Shown piece after piece: positions 1 through 9,454 of a DNA stretch of 35,956 bases (positions within the stretch are counted from its first letter, which is position 1; every line of letters starts with the position of its first letter). The translations under genes were made by a program, and so were the position numbers. The notes beneath the pieces were generated by a model. The model was not told the DNA's origin and searched no databases. It saw only the letters and a program-made list of their open reading frames with translations. The DNA is from an uncultured Anaerolineales bacterium (lineage in GTDB: Bacteria > Chloroflexota > Anaerolineae > UBA4142): contig CAIKBD010000074.1 in NCBI GenBank assembly GCA_903825565.1, positions 1 to 35,956 of the forward strand, given 5' to 3'.

Positions 1-3000
1 ATCAATCGCAACGCGGTACTCAAAGCGCTCGTACGCGTTGAACAGGTACGCGAGCGACGCGGACAGCGTGCCCGGCAATACGCTGACCATCAGCAAGCCG
101 AGCGCGAGCGCGGATTCGGTCGAGAGGTTGAACGCGGTGAGGTAGAGCGCGGTGATCAGCGCGACCGGGATTAGCGAGCCGAGCCACAGCGCGACGCGCA
201 AAATTGCCGTGTTCGTCAAGTAGCGGTTCGCTTGCGCGCGGTCGCGCGACACTTCGCGCGTGACGAGAATGCCCAAGCCGAAATCCGTGATCGTGCTGGC
301 AAAAAACCAAATCGTGACCGCCCAGCCGTAGCGCCCGGTGCCGGTGGGACCCAGGATGCGGAGCGACAGGAACGCGAACGCGAGCGTCAACGCTTTCATC
401 AACAGCGCCGAGATCATCGGCAGGAGCGAATTTTTCACGACGAGGCGCACCGGCGATTCATCGTCCGCGCGATAAAAACGTTGCCACGCCAGGTACGCCA
501 AGCCGAGCAGTAACGACATGGCGCCGAGCAGGGACGCAATCGCGCCGAGCCGGAACGAGATGGGGCTGTACTTGAAGCGGATCGTGTGCGCGCCGGCGGG
601 CACATACACCGCGCGAAAATTGAAATCGGCTTTGTAGAGCGGCGCGTCTTTTTCGTCAATAAACGCGAGCCAGCCGGGAAAATACGAATCGGCGAGCACG
701 AGCCAGCCCGCGCACGCCTGCTCGCTTTTGACAATTACTTCACTGCCCGCGTACTTGGCGACGGCGACCGGTTGGGGCGCGCACGCGGGCGCAGCGGCAA
801 TGGCTGGGTCTTGTTCGAGCAAAACCTCGTGCGCCGGATCAAACTGTTGCAGTTCGGCGAGTAGCGCGGCGCGATCCGGGATGACGCGTGCGCGCGGTGT
901 AAAGAACGCGCGCGGCAACACGCGCTCGTTGCGATAAATCTTGATCTCGGCGTCGTACACCAGCGTGTAACCGGCGTTTGGTAGCGGGCGCGTCGTCAAA
1001 ACGTACTTGACGTTGAGCAGGTTGAGCAGGGGCGAGTCGAACGGCTCCGGCGAATAAAACGGCGCGATGCGATTGTAGAGCAATTCGTCTTGCGGCGCGA
1101 GCAACCGCATCAGGTCGGCGTATTGCTTGGGAATGATCGAATCGTACCCGCGAATATCCGCCAGGCGATAAAACATCCCGACGTTCGGATTGAATATTTT
1201 TTCGTTCGGGCTATCGTAGCTTGTGATTCGAAACAGCGCTTGATCTTGCTGGAGAAATTTCACGGCGGGCGGAACGAAATTTGCAATGCGCGCGTCCGCG
1301 CGTGGATAAAATTGCATTCCGATCGCGAACAGTTCGCCGATGGCGACCGCGAGCGCGGCGAGTTGCCAGAGCGGGAGCGCGCCGAAACGCGTGTGGAGTT
1401 GGCGCGGGAAACGGGACGCGTACAGCGTGATGCCCGCACCGAGTAAGCAGAATGCGAACAGCGCGATGTTGCGAAATTCGTACGCGTAAAACATGCGACC
1501 GTTGTCGAACACCGCGCTGGCGAGATCGGACGCGCGCACGAGGCGATCCATCAGCGCGAGGGTTTGATCGCGCAAGAGCCACGACGCCGCGAGCGCGGCG
1601 AGCAAGCCGAGTCCGAGCGCGCTGGCGAGTGCGGGCAAACCGGCAAGCGCAAACCGGGAGAGCCGATCCGAATTTTGAATTTTGGATCTTGAATTTTGGA
1701 TCGCATCCGCGCCGATGCCGGCGAGCACGGCGATGCTGAACGTGTACGGAAAAACCCAGCGAAACGGCGAGTGCAGTTGGTTAAAGCCGGGCACGCCGAA
1801 AAATAATAACGCGTAGAGCGGCGTGCCGAATGTAAAGAGCAACGCGCCAAGCGCGAGCGCGGCGAACAACCCAGTCACCGGTTTTAGGTTGGGCGAAACC
1901 TGGGATTTGAAGCTGGAAACAAGTGCGACTAGCGCAAGCAGGATCGGCAAGATGCCGACATACGATCCGGCTTCGACGTAATTCTTGATGCCCCAAAAGA
2001 TGGTGCCCGTCGGCGCGGCGCGCGTGGTGAAATCGAAAACGTCAAAGTAGGTATGGTGTGTCGGGTTGCCGAAAAAATCGGGAATGAAAAAAGTGATGAT
2101 CTGGCGGACGGGGTACGCCCAGCCGATCACATCCTGGTACGAAACCGAGCCGCCGCGAAAATTATTTTGCACCAGTTCGTACAGCGGCGCGAGTTGAATC
2201 GCGCCGAGCGCAATGCCGATGGCGGTCATCAGCGCGATGATGCTCCAAACTTTCCAGGGTTTGGAAACGTGGAACCTTTGCGCACCGCGCCCCGCCGCGT
2301 AAAATGCGGTGATGATCAACACGTACAGCGAAATCTCGACGTGCCCCGCCAAAAATTGAATGCCGAGTAAGATCGCGCCGAGTAACGCGAACAGGATTTG
2401 ACGCGCGGAATTTTTCGCGGTGACGATACTTTCGACGCACGCGAGGATTGCCGGCAACCACGCCGCCGCGCTGATCACCATCGGGAACGTCGTGCTGACG
2501 ACGAAAAAGCCGCTGAACGCATAAGTGATCGCGGCGAGGATCGCGGCAAAGCGGCTAACGCCGAGCACGCGCATAAACGCGTACAGCGTAATCGCCGCGA
2601 GCGCCAGTTGCAACGCGACGAAAATGCCGAACGCACGCTCCAACGGCAAAACATAAAACACGAGACTGAACGGGTAGAGCGCCGAGTGTTGCCCGGCGGC
2701 GAGGAAGGGCGCGCCGCCGAACAGGTACGGATTCCATAGTGGAATTTCTTTCGCGCGGAGCGATTCGCCGATAAATTGCTTCCACGCGAAATTTTCGAGG
2801 ACGAGATCGCTGGCGAGTTCGTTGTACGGCGTCGTGACGCCGAGTTGCGCGGCGAACGTGCGCCAGGGTGGAAAGCGCACGAGGTTATCGAAGGGGACGA
2901 GGGTTTCGTTACCTAAGACGACGGGGGCGAAAAAAACGCCGGCGAGCGCGACGAAGGCCAAGCCGATCAGCGCATCACGGCGAGACACGCTGGTACTCAA

Positions 3001-3012
3001 CGCGCGCGGCAT
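1..3012 (-). CDS. YfhO-family membrane protein fused to a polysaccharide flippase region (3' end cut by window)
   Basis: The frame is open from ATG at 3012 to base 1, giving 1004 codons and no stop. I translated it line by line from base 1 to about 1740 and again near the start; the part between about 1740 and 2560 was not read codon by codon. Residues 1-840 look like a YfhO-type multi-spanning protein: an early [10 protein letters not shown] motif, the segment LLNVKYVLT, the DIRGYD segment, then YFPGWLAF and [16 protein letters not shown] before the last helix. From about residue 855 the sequence becomes a Wzx/MATE-like start ([19 protein letters not shown], then [14 protein letters not shown], then [15 protein letters not shown]), as in polysaccharide-export flippases. 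The likely role is lipid-linked glycan handling at the membrane. The start overlaps the glycosyltransferase gene by 38 bases, which suggests coupled translation; GTG at 2988 is a possible later start. The fusion is seen directly; the function is inferred. Confidence 0.8.
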   Translation of the reverse strand, partial: MPRALSTSVSRRDALIGLAFVALAGVFFAPVVLGNETLVPFDNLVRFPPWRTFAAQLGVTTPYNELASDLVLENFAWKQFIGESLRAKEIPLWNPYLFGGAPFLAAGQHSALYPFSLVFYVLPLERAFGIFVALQLALAAITLYAFMRVLGVSRFAAILAAITYAFSGFFVVSTTFPMVISAAAWLPAILACVESIVTAKNSARQILFALLGAILLGIQFLAGHVEISLYVLIITAFYAAGRGAQRFHVSKPWKVWSIIALMTAIGIALGAIQLAPLYELVQNNFRGGSVSYQDVIGWAYPVRQIITFFIPDFFGNPTHHTYFDVFDFTTRAAPTGTIFWGIKNYVEAGSYVGILPILLALVALVSSFKSQVSPNLKPVTGLFAALALGALLFTFGTPLYALLFFGVPGFNQLHSPFRWVFPYTFSIAVLAGIGADAIQNSRSKIQNSDRLSRFALAGLPALASALGLGLLAALAASWLLRDQTLALMDRLVRASDLASAVFDNGRMFYAYEFRNIALFAFCLLGAGITLYASRFPRQLHTRFGALPLWQLAALAVAIGELFAIGMQFYPRADARIANFVPPAVKFLQQDQALFRITSYDSPNEKIFNPNVGMFYRLADIRGYDSIIPKQYADLMRLLAPQDELLYNRIAPFYSPEPFDSPLLNLLNVKYVLTTRPLPNAGYTLVYDAEIKIYRNERVLPRAFFTPRARVIPDRAALLAELQQFDPAHEVLLEQDPAIAAAPACAPQPVAVAKYAGSEVIVKSEQACAGWLVLADSYFPGWLAFIDEKDAPLYKADFNFRAVYVPAGAHTIRFKYSPISFRLGAIASLLGAMSLLLGLAYLAWQRFYRADDESPVRLVVKNSLLPMISALLMKALTLAFAFLSLRILGPTGTGRYGWAVTIWFFASTITDFGLGILVTREVSRDRAQANRYLTNTAILRVALWLGSLIPVALITALYLTAFNLSTESALALGLLMVSVLPGTLSASLAYLFNAYERFEYRVAID
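1675..1702. repeat. 14-bp tandem repeat inside the YfhO gene
   Basis: Two exact copies of ttgaattttggatc stand head to tail at 1675-1688 and 1689-1702. They are much richer in A and T than the gene around them. Read in frame on the minus strand they give the repeated residues KIQNS/AIQNS in a loop between hydrophobic stretches. Confidence 0.85.
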
Positions 3013-3733
3013 TGCTCAGCGCGCCATAGCGAAGCCGGATTTCCATCACGCGCCACGCGGCTTCAAATTTTACGGGCACCGTCATTTTGGATTTGCCAAT
3101 GCGGCGATCTTCAAAATAGATGGGCCATTCCAAAATTTGCAAGCCCAGTTTCTCGGCGAGGTACGCCATTTCAACTTGAAAGATATAGCCGTTCGAGCGG
3201 ACGTTGGCGAGCGGAATTTTTTCGAGCGCGCGCCGGCTCCAGCATTTGAAACCGGCGGTGGCGTCGCGCACCTGCGTGCCCAGGATCAAGTGCACCCACA
3301 CGCTGTTCGCCCACTTGCTCAAAAAGTAGCGCCAGCCGCTCCAGCGGGGATCGAGTTTGCCGCCGGGCACATAGCGCGAACCGACGACGACATCGTACGC
3401 GGGCATCTGCGCGACAAAGTGCGGCAAATAATCCGGCGAGTGGGAAAAGTCGGCGTCCATTTGGATGACGCAATCCGCGCCGTGCGCGAGCGCCCATTGA
3501 AAGCCGGTGATATACGCCGTGCCCAAGCCCATTTTGCCGGGGCGATGCATGACGAACACGCGTTGGGGTTCGCGGGCGCTCAACGTGTCGGCAATGGCGC
3601 CGGTGCCGTCTTGGGAATTGTCGTCAATGATCAGCACGTGCAGATCGGGGATGGCGAGCCGGTGGAGGTGTTCAATCATCGGCGCAAGATTTTGCGCCTC
3701 GTTAAAAGTTGGGAGGATGATAAAAGTTTTCAT
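2975..3733 (-). CDS. Polyprenol-phosphate mannosyltransferase-like GT2 glycosyltransferase
   Basis: This 252-residue protein is a family 2 glycosyltransferase of the dolichol/polyprenol-phosphate mannose synthase type. It opens with [16 protein letters not shown], has the nucleotide-binding [11 protein letters not shown] stretch near residues 35-44, and the metal-binding DAD (residues 93-95) in [10 protein letters not shown]. It lacks the C-terminal helices of membrane-anchored relatives, so it is probably peripheral to the membrane. It would move a sugar from a nucleotide donor to a polyprenyl phosphate carrier. The start at 3733 is chosen because the fold begins there and a promoter lies just upstream; an in-frame ATG at 3772 would fall on the -35 box. 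It overlaps the YfhO-type gene, suggesting that the two share a message and a glycan pathway. The sugar cannot be told from sequence. Confidence 0.9.
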   Translation of the reverse strand: MKTFIILPTFNEAQNLAPMIEHLHRLAIPDLHVLIIDDNSQDGTGAIADTLSAREPQRVFVMHRPGKMGLGTAYITGFQWALAHGADCVIQMDADFSHSPDYLPHFVAQMPAYDVVVGSRYVPGGKLDPRWSGWRYFLSKWANSVWVHLILGTQVRDATAGFKCWSRRALEKIPLANVRSNGYIFQVEMAYLAEKLGLQILEWPIYFEDRRIGKSKMTVPVKFEAAWRVMEIRLRYGALSNAARVEYQRVSP

Positions 3734-3743
3734 TCGCGCGGCG

Positions 3744-3772
3744 ATTATAGCATCGTCAATCTGAAAGGTCAA
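3744..3772 (-). promoter_or_regulatory. Sigma-70-type promoter of the GT2 gene, probably leaderless
   Basis: On the minus strand TTGACC (3772-3767) is followed after 17 bases by TATAAT (3749-3744). Only 10 bases separate the -10 box from the ATG at 3733, so the message would begin about three bases before the start codon. No Shine-Dalgarno sequence is seen. Confidence 0.75.
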
Positions 3773-3860
3773 TTTTGCGGCTGGGTTGATCTAAAATTGT
3801 GATGCACACGCGAAGTTAGCGCGACGAAAGGGCTTACCTTAAATATGACCTTTGGCGCAA

Positions 3861-3888
3861 TTGCAATCTCAAGCGGATCGAGTATAAT
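3861..3888 (+). promoter_or_regulatory. Promoter of the orphan response regulator
   Basis: TTGCAA at 3861-3866 and TATAAT at 3883-3888 are spaced by 16 bases. The leader to the ATG at 3924 is about 30 bases and carries GGAG, so this gene is translated in the ordinary way, unlike the divergent GT2 gene. Confidence 0.65.
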
Positions 3889-3923
3889 ACGCTCGCCCCA
3901 GATTTGTGAATGGAGAAAGCCCG

Positions 3924-4580
3924 ATGGCTGTGACAGTTTTGATCGTTGCGAGCGACAAAACGGCGACAGCGTCGTACGCCGATTTTTTTAGCAAACGCGA
4001 ATTTACGATCCTTGCCGCGCATAGTGGGCGGCAGGCGTTTGCCCAAGCCCAGACTCACCGGCTCGATGCAGTCGTGCTCGATGCGACCGCGCCGCGTTTG
4101 AATTGCAAAAGCATTTGTCGCCGTTTGAAGAGCGCCACCTTTGCGCCGCTCGTATTGATCGCCGCGCCGAACGCCAAAATTGACAGTGGGATCAATCCCG
4201 CGAGCGTCGTCGCCAAGCCGGTTGTCGGCAAAAAATTGGTCGCGCGCGTCAAATCGGCTATCGAAGCCAAGCCCCCACGCGTGTTGAGCGTCGGCAAATT
4301 GTCGCTTGATCTCGAACGGCATAAACTCATCCGTGGATCGAAATCATTTGCGCTCACGCCGAAAGAATTTACGCTTCTCAAATTGTTGATGGCGAGCGCC
4401 GGGCAAATCGTCACCCGGCGCGCGCTGATGAAGCAGGTGTGGGAAACGGATTACTTGGGCGACACGCGAACGCTCGATGTGCATATTCGCTGGGTGCGCG
4501 AAAAAGTGGAAGACAATGCGAGCAAGCCGCAACGTTTGGTGACGGTGCGGGGGCTGGGATACAAAATTGTGGTTGAGTGA
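3924..4580 (+). CDS. OmpR-family response regulator with a degenerate receiver domain
   Basis: The 218-residue protein has an N-terminal receiver-like domain (about 1-115) and a C-terminal winged-helix DNA-binding domain of the OmpR/PhoB type (about 122-216; LTPKEFTLLKLL, then TRTLDVHIRWVREKVE, then TVRGLGYKI). The receiver keeps the phospho-acceptor Asp (D53 in AVVLDATAP) and the Lys (K98 in VAKPV). The usual N-terminal acidic pair is worn down to ASD, and the Thr/Ser switch residue is Ala (LIAAPN). It may therefore work without normal phosphotransfer. No sensor kinase gene is next to it. GTG at 3906 is an upstream alternative start, but GGAG at 3912-3915 fits ATG 3924. It binds DNA; its targets are unknown. 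Confidence 0.88.
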   Translation: MAVTVLIVASDKTATASYADFFSKREFTILAAHSGRQAFAQAQTHRLDAVVLDATAPRLNCKSICRRLKSATFAPLVLIAAPNAKIDSGINPASVVAKPVVGKKLVARVKSAIEAKPPRVLSVGKLSLDLERHKLIRGSKSFALTPKEFTLLKLLMASAGQIVTRRALMKQVWETDYLGDTRTLDVHIRWVREKVEDNASKPQRLVTVRGLGYKIVVE

Positions 4581-4600
4581 TGGCTCGCCAAGCGAGCCAT
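4580..4600 (+). terminator. Hairpin just after the response regulator stop
   Basis: A perfect 8-bp stem (atggctcg / cgagccat) with a 5-base loop starts at the stop codon. Only a short, broken T stretch follows, so it is a weak or partial terminator. The rest of the gap to 4754 is pyrimidine-rich and shows nothing I can name. Confidence 0.45.
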
Positions 4601-4754
4601 TGGTCGGTTTATTGCAATACGCCGGCGTCCCATTTTCCGCTGGGCATTACCTCCCCATTTCTGAATTGCCAGTTCTCTCCCCCTGCCTTTCTGTGATCCT
4701 ATTCTTCAGGGAGCGCGTCCGTGCCGCGTGTGCCCAGGTTACGCTCGTGAAATT

Positions 4755-4949
4755 TTATTTCGGACGTTTGAAATAAAAGTGGCTCAGACCGTCGCCAGAC
4801 ACGCTAACCAGCTCCCACCCCAATTCGCCAAGCCGATCCAGGATGCGCTCTAGCATAAGTTCTTGCCAGTGTTCGGGGAGTTCCGATTCAGGCAGAATTT
4901 GCCATTCGCCCTCGAATCTCCGCAGGTGTAAATACTTCCATTCTTGCAT
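4755..4949 (-). CDS. Small DUF4177-like protein
   Basis: This 64-residue protein begins MQEWKYLHLRRFEGEW and ends with LGELGWELVSVSGDGLSHFYFKR. That is the pattern of DUF4177-type proteins: an aromatic start, then a helix ending in LxxLGWELV, then a beta strand. ATG at 4949 is chosen over the longer in-frame start at 4985 because GAGGAG sits 5 bases upstream. It has no signal peptide or membrane segment. It lies downstream of the mevalonate genes on the same strand, but about 120 bases separate them, so membership of that operon is uncertain. The function of the family is unknown. Confidence 0.75.
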   Translation of the reverse strand: MQEWKYLHLRRFEGEWQILPESELPEHWQELMLERILDRLGELGWELVSVSGDGLSHFYFKRPK

Positions 4950-5073
4950 TGTGCCTCCTCGGGTTCTTTTTTTTCGCGCGCACATTTGGACAAAGCAGAA
5001 TCATTCCGGGTGGGGCATCGCGCTCTTTGTCTGCTAAACGGTTGCGGGCGCAAGTCGCCTGATGACGCCTCAC

Positions 5074-5475
5074 CTAGTCTGCTTTCGTCTCCGGGCGAAA
5101 CTTGTAGCCGTAAATGATCAACCCATTGTCGCCTTGCGCGCGCAATTTGCGCGTCACCATTTCCATCCGTTGCCCGATTTTGAGCGCGTCCGCGTTGACA
5201 TCCGTGATCTGCGCCTCGACCATCGGACCTTCATCCAGTTTGACGACGCCGACGGTGTACGGCACCTGGTCCTCAAAACCCATCGGCGCGGAGCGCAACG
5301 TCGTGAACGAGTACAACTCGCCGTGTCCGTTAAACTCGCGCGGCGTCAGGTTCGTGGATTTACATTCGAGACAGACCTGGCGCGGCGGAAAAAATTTCGC
5401 GCCGCAGTCCGCGCAGACGGTCCCTTCCAAACGATAGCGTTGATCTTTCAAACGCCAATGCCGCGCTAAATCCAT
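5074..5475 (-). CDS. DUF35 zinc-ribbon/OB-fold protein of the thiolase/HMG-CoA synthase complex
   Basis: About 133 residues. A rubredoxin-like zinc ribbon comes first (CADCGAKFFPPRQVCLEC, two C-x2-C pairs), then an OB fold (GHGELYSFTTLRSAP, PYTVGVVKLDEGP, IGQRMEMV). In archaea a DUF35 protein of this kind holds acetoacetyl-CoA thiolase and HMG-CoA synthase in one complex and helps channel the intermediate. Its position after those two genes here supports the same role. The longer frame from 5535 would read through repeat sequence, so ATG 5475 is preferred, with ATG 5490 possible; neither has a strong Shine-Dalgarno site. The role is inferred from family and context. Confidence 0.88.
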   Translation of the reverse strand: MDLARHWRLKDQRYRLEGTVCADCGAKFFPPRQVCLECKSTNLTPREFNGHGELYSFTTLRSAPMGFEDQVPYTVGVVKLDEGPMVEAQITDVNADALKIGQRMEMVTRKLRAQGDNGLIIYGYKFRPETKAD

Positions 5476-5489
5476 AATTGCTAGTCCCA

Positions 5490-5558
5490 TAGTCTGGTAG
5501 TCAAATAGCCTGGTAGTCGAATTGGTCTTGACCATTTGACTACCGGACTAGTTGACTA
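5490..5558. repeat. Inverted short-period repeat (tagtc type) between thiolase and DUF35 genes
   Basis: Two arms made of variants of tagtc/ggtagtc face each other; the best-paired core is ggtagtcaaat (5496-5506) against its complement (5534-5544). The right arm contains the TAG stop codon of the thiolase gene (5556-5558), and the left arm reaches the possible starts of the DUF35 gene. Confidence 0.8.
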
Positions 5559-6707
5559 ATTGACAAAGATATGCGTTACCGCGTTCGCCGCGATGCCGCC
5601 GAGCGATTGTGCCATGCCCACGTGCGCGTTCGCCACCTGATTCTTGCCGGCTTCGCCGCGCAATTGTTGCACCACTTCCGCCGCTTGATAAACGCCGGTG
5701 GCGCCGACCGGATGCCCGCGCGCTTTTAGCCCGCCCATCGTGCTGATCGGCAGTTTGCCTTGCGGCGTGATCGCGCCTTCGCGCGCGAGCAGTGCGCCGC
5801 GCCCGCGCGCCGCAAAGCCCGCCGCTTCGAGCGACATGACGCTCATGATCGAGAACGCGTCATGCACCTCGAACAGGTTCACATCCTGCGGCGCGATGCC
5901 GGCTTGGCGGTACGCTTTTTGTGACGACAACTCGACTGCGCTGAGCCACATTGGATCGCGCCGATCATGCAAGCCGAGCGAGTCACTGCCAATGGCGCTT
6001 GCCGCGATCTTGATCGCGCGCGCGCGATTGCCGTTGAGATTGTCCGTTGCCATCAACACGACTGCCGCCGCGCCATCGCACACCGGCGCGGAATCCATCA
6101 CGCTGATCGGATCGGAAATATCGCGTGCGCGTTTGTAATGTTCGACGGTGATTGGCGAGCGAAACATCGCGTTTGGGTTATGCACCGCGTTCGCGTGCGC
6201 GTTGACAGAGAACGCGGCGAAATCTTCCGGCACGAGATCGTATTCGTACATATAGCGTTTCATCAACAACGCGTTGAGCGCGATGAACGAAATGCCGTGC
6301 ACCGTTTCGTAATCGGCGTCCGCCGCCATCGCGAGCGAGGCGGTGGTGTTGCAACTCGACGACTCGGTGAGTTTTTCCGCGCCTGCGACGAGCACAAGGT
6401 CGAACTGCCCGGACGCAACCGCGAGATAGCCGACGTGGAGCGCCGCCGCGCCGCTACCGCACGCCGCCTCAACCTTGAGCGTGTCCACGCCGCGCAAGCC
6501 CACCTCGTCCGCGATCAGCGCACCCAGGTTTTCCTGCCCGGTCAATTGCCCGCTCAACATATTGCCGACAAAAATCGCGTCCGCGTGATCCACGTGCGCG
6601 TCCCGCAACGCGTTCAACGCCGCTTCGGTCGCCAGATCGCGCAGCGAGCGATCCCAGTGTTCGCCCACTTGCGTTTGTCCAATTCCCACAACTGAAACGT
6701 TTCGCAT
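5556..6707 (-). CDS. Archaeal-type acetyl-CoA acetyltransferase (thiolase)
   Basis: The 383-residue protein is a thiolase of the archaeal/SCP2-like branch. It would condense two acetyl-CoA into acetoacetyl-CoA, the first step to HMG-CoA. The nucleophile is Cys83 (EAACGSGAAAL). His282 in VHDAF and His332 in GLKARGHPVGATG are in place. The second cysteine of classical thiolases (C-x-G near the C terminus) is replaced by His in AHVGMAQSLGG, as is usual for archaeal partners of HMG-CoA synthase. GGGAGG lies 4 bases before the ATG. It sits between HMG-CoA synthase and the DUF35 gene on one strand. The stop codon lies inside a short-period repeat. Confidence 0.93.
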   Translation of the reverse strand: MRNVSVVGIGQTQVGEHWDRSLRDLATEAALNALRDAHVDHADAIFVGNMLSGQLTGQENLGALIADEVGLRGVDTLKVEAACGSGAAALHVGYLAVASGQFDLVLVAGAEKLTESSSCNTTASLAMAADADYETVHGISFIALNALLMKRYMYEYDLVPEDFAAFSVNAHANAVHNPNAMFRSPITVEHYKRARDISDPISVMDSAPVCDGAAAVVLMATDNLNGNRARAIKIAASAIGSDSLGLHDRRDPMWLSAVELSSQKAYRQAGIAPQDVNLFEVHDAFSIMSVMSLEAAGFAARGRGALLAREGAITPQGKLPISTMGGLKARGHPVGATGVYQAAEVVQQLRGEAGKNQVANAHVGMAQSLGGIAANAVTHIFVN

Positions 6708-6730
6708 AAATCCTCCCGTTCCGTAATCAG

Positions 6731-6811
6731 TAGGCAGTAGGGAGTAGGGAGTAGGGAGTAGTTAGAATTCTGCCTACTCCCTATTGCCTACTCCCTACTG
6801 CCCCTACTGCA
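6731..6811. repeat. Inverted heptamer repeat (agtaggg) between HMG-CoA synthase and thiolase genes
   Basis: The left arm is built of 7-bp units agtaggg. The right arm is the complement with one changed spacing. A perfect 16-bp inverted match lies at 6733-6748 and 6787-6802. The right arm touches the TAG stop of the HMG-CoA synthase gene (6812-6814). Confidence 0.85.
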
Positions 6812-7867
<1,056 letters not shown>

Positions 7868-7890
7868 AAACGATCTAATCTCCGTGGATC

Positions 7891-7977
7891 AGTTAGGTAG
7901 TTGAATAGTTGAATAGTTGGGTAGTTGGCTAGTCGGATGATTTATCATTGAATCAACTACCCAACTACCCAACTATT
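7891..7977. repeat. Inverted short-period repeat (agttgaat/agttgggt) after the HMG-CoA reductase gene
   Basis: Units of about 8 bases (agttgaat, agttgggt) form two inverted arms with a perfect 17-bp match at 7912-7928 and 7961-7977. The right arm encodes the last residues (NSWVVG) and the TAG stop (7957-7959) of the reductase gene. Confidence 0.88.
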
Positions 7978-9219
7978 TAACAATTCTTTCGCCCGTGTAA
8001 TCTTGACATTTTTTTCCGCGACCATTTGCTCCGCGATGCGATCAATCTGCGCGTCGGTTGCGCCGGCGGCGATGGCGACCTGGCGCGCGTGCAATGCCAT
8101 GTGCCCGTGTTGAATGCCTTCCGCCGCGAGCGCGCGCAACGCTCCCAGGTTTTGCGCGAGTCCGACGGACGCGAGCACGCCGGCAAATTCTTGCGCGGTT
8201 TTCACGCCGAGAATTTTCAGCGAGATTTGCGCGAGCGGGTGCACGTTGATCGTGCCGCCGATCACGCCGCTCGGCATCGGCAGTTCGATGGCGCCGACAA
8301 GATCGCCGTTCACGTCGCGGTCCCATTTCGTCAGCGCGCGGTACTGCCCGGTGCGCGCGGCGAACGCGTGCGCGCCGGCTTCTGCGCCGCGCCAATCGTT
8401 CGCCGTGGCGACGACGACCGCGTCAATGCCGTTCATAATGCCCTTATTGTGCGTCGCCGCGCGGTACGGATCAACCTCCGCGAGCGCTTGCGCCTCGACA
8501 ATGTTCCGCACAATGTCCACGCCGATGTCTTCCTGGCGAAGACGGCACGTCGCGCGCGCCAACCGGCGATCCGCGAGATTCGACAGGATGCGCAGCACGA
8601 CGCGTCCGCCGGTTAATTTCTCGATGGTCGGCGCGACCGTTTCGACGGAGGTGTTGACCGAGTTCGCGCCCATCGCGTCGAGCACGTTGAAATAAAAATG
8701 GACGACGAGCATCGGACCGACGCGCGTGTTGCGAAACGCGCGCACTTCGAGGTCGCGCGCGCCGCCGCCAAATTCGACAATCGGCGAGTTTTTATCGGCG
8801 AGTTGGAGCAGTTCGTCTTTCTGCGCGAGGATTTTTACGCGCGCCGCGTCGAGGTCGGGCACGTCGAGCACCTGCACCTGTCCGATCATAATCGGCGCGT
8901 CGGCGTTCGCGGCAAAGCCGCCCGTTTCGCGCGCGAATTTGGCGATATGGCTCGCCGCCGCGACGACGGACGGCTCTTCGATCACCATCGGAATGAGATA
9001 GTCGCGCCCGTTGATGAGGAAATTTGCGGCGATGCCGTACGGCAAGCCGTAAATGCCAACGACGTTTTCGATCATGCGGTTGGCGAGATCAGGCGTCAAG
9101 CCGCCATTTTTGAGGCGGTTGATTTCGTCTTCTGTCAAGTTGAGCAGGTTGCGAATTTCTGCTTGGCGTTCGCTGACGCTGAGTTTGTAAAATCCTGAAA
9201 GGCGCGAAGAAACGGTCAC
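7957..9219 (-). CDS. mvaA: HMG-CoA reductase, class II
   Basis: The 420-residue soluble enzyme matches class II (Pseudomonas mevalonii-type) HMG-CoA reductase. It would reduce HMG-CoA to mevalonate with two hydride transfers. Visible residues are the Glu of EEPSVVAA (81-82), DAMGANSVN (181-189), Lys259 in THNKGIMNG, and the C-terminal flap His377 in GHMALHAR. There is no membrane anchor. It starts with GTG, with AGGAG 6 bases upstream. It is the first gene of the mevalonate block, followed on the same strand by HMG-CoA synthase, thiolase and DUF35. The final six residues and the stop come from a repeat, so its C terminus may differ from close relatives. Whether NADH or NADPH is used cannot be read from the sequence. 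Confidence 0.95.
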   Translation of the reverse strand: MTVSSRLSGFYKLSVSERQAEIRNLLNLTEDEINRLKNGGLTPDLANRMIENVVGIYGLPYGIAANFLINGRDYLIPMVIEEPSVVAAASHIAKFARETGGFAANADAPIMIGQVQVLDVPDLDAARVKILAQKDELLQLADKNSPIVEFGGGARDLEVRAFRNTRVGPMLVVHFYFNVLDAMGANSVNTSVETVAPTIEKLTGGRVVLRILSNLADRRLARATCRLRQEDIGVDIVRNIVEAQALAEVDPYRAATHNKGIMNGIDAVVVATANDWRGAEAGAHAFAARTGQYRALTKWDRDVNGDLVGAIELPMPSGVIGGTINVHPLAQISLKILGVKTAQEFAGVLASVGLAQNLGALRALAAEGIQHGHMALHARQVAIAAGATDAQIDRIAEQMVAEKNVKITRAKELLNSWVVG

Positions 9220-9249
9220 GGGCGGCTCCTAAACTGCGAAACTGCCCGA

Positions 9250-9278
9250 ATTATACTACGGAGCGACTATCAAAAACT
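9250..9278 (-). promoter_or_regulatory. Likely promoter of the mevalonate operon
   Basis: TATAAT lies at 9255-9250 on the minus strand, about 30 bases before the GTG of the reductase gene. The -35 match is poor (AGTTTT-like at the right distance), so only the -10 box is well supported. Confidence 0.5.
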
Positions 9279-9321
9279 ATCAGAGGGGTGGGAAATCCTA
9301 TCAAGCGGGGGTTTGGGATCA

Positions 9322-9454
9322 CGAAAACCGCGAAAGGGCGCGAAAACCGCGAAAGAAAACGCAAGCCGCGAGAAAACACGAAAACGGCGAAAGGTGGCGC
9401 GCCCCTGCGGTGTATCGTTTCGCGGCTTGCGGTCTTTTTGCTGTTTTTGTGCTA
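9322..9454. repeat. Short-period repeat between mvaA and pepF, with inverted core
   Basis: cgaaaaccgcgaaag occurs twice (9322-9336 and 9341-9355, period 19). cgcaagccgcga at 9360-9371 is perfectly inverted at 9420-9431. The right part runs into the pepF frame and supplies its last residues (KRAK) and its TAG stop (9452-9454). Confidence 0.8.

Noticed and set aside
2822-3802. A 326-codon plus-strand frame opposite the GT2 and YfhO-type genes
   Set aside because: It covers two genes with clear motifs and itself shows none.
4567-4776. A 69-codon plus-strand frame after the response regulator
   Set aside because: It starts inside the regulator end, has no Shine-Dalgarno site, and its product resembles no family. 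The region is better read as a pyrimidine-rich spacer.
4950-5073. Possible riboswitch or small RNA upstream of the DUF4177-like gene
   Set aside because: Only a weak gacaaag/ctttgtc pairing is seen, with no known riboswitch core.
6731-6811. Possible CRISPR array in the agtaggg repeat
   Set aside because: Units are only 7 bp with no spacers of uniform length, and no cas genes are nearby.
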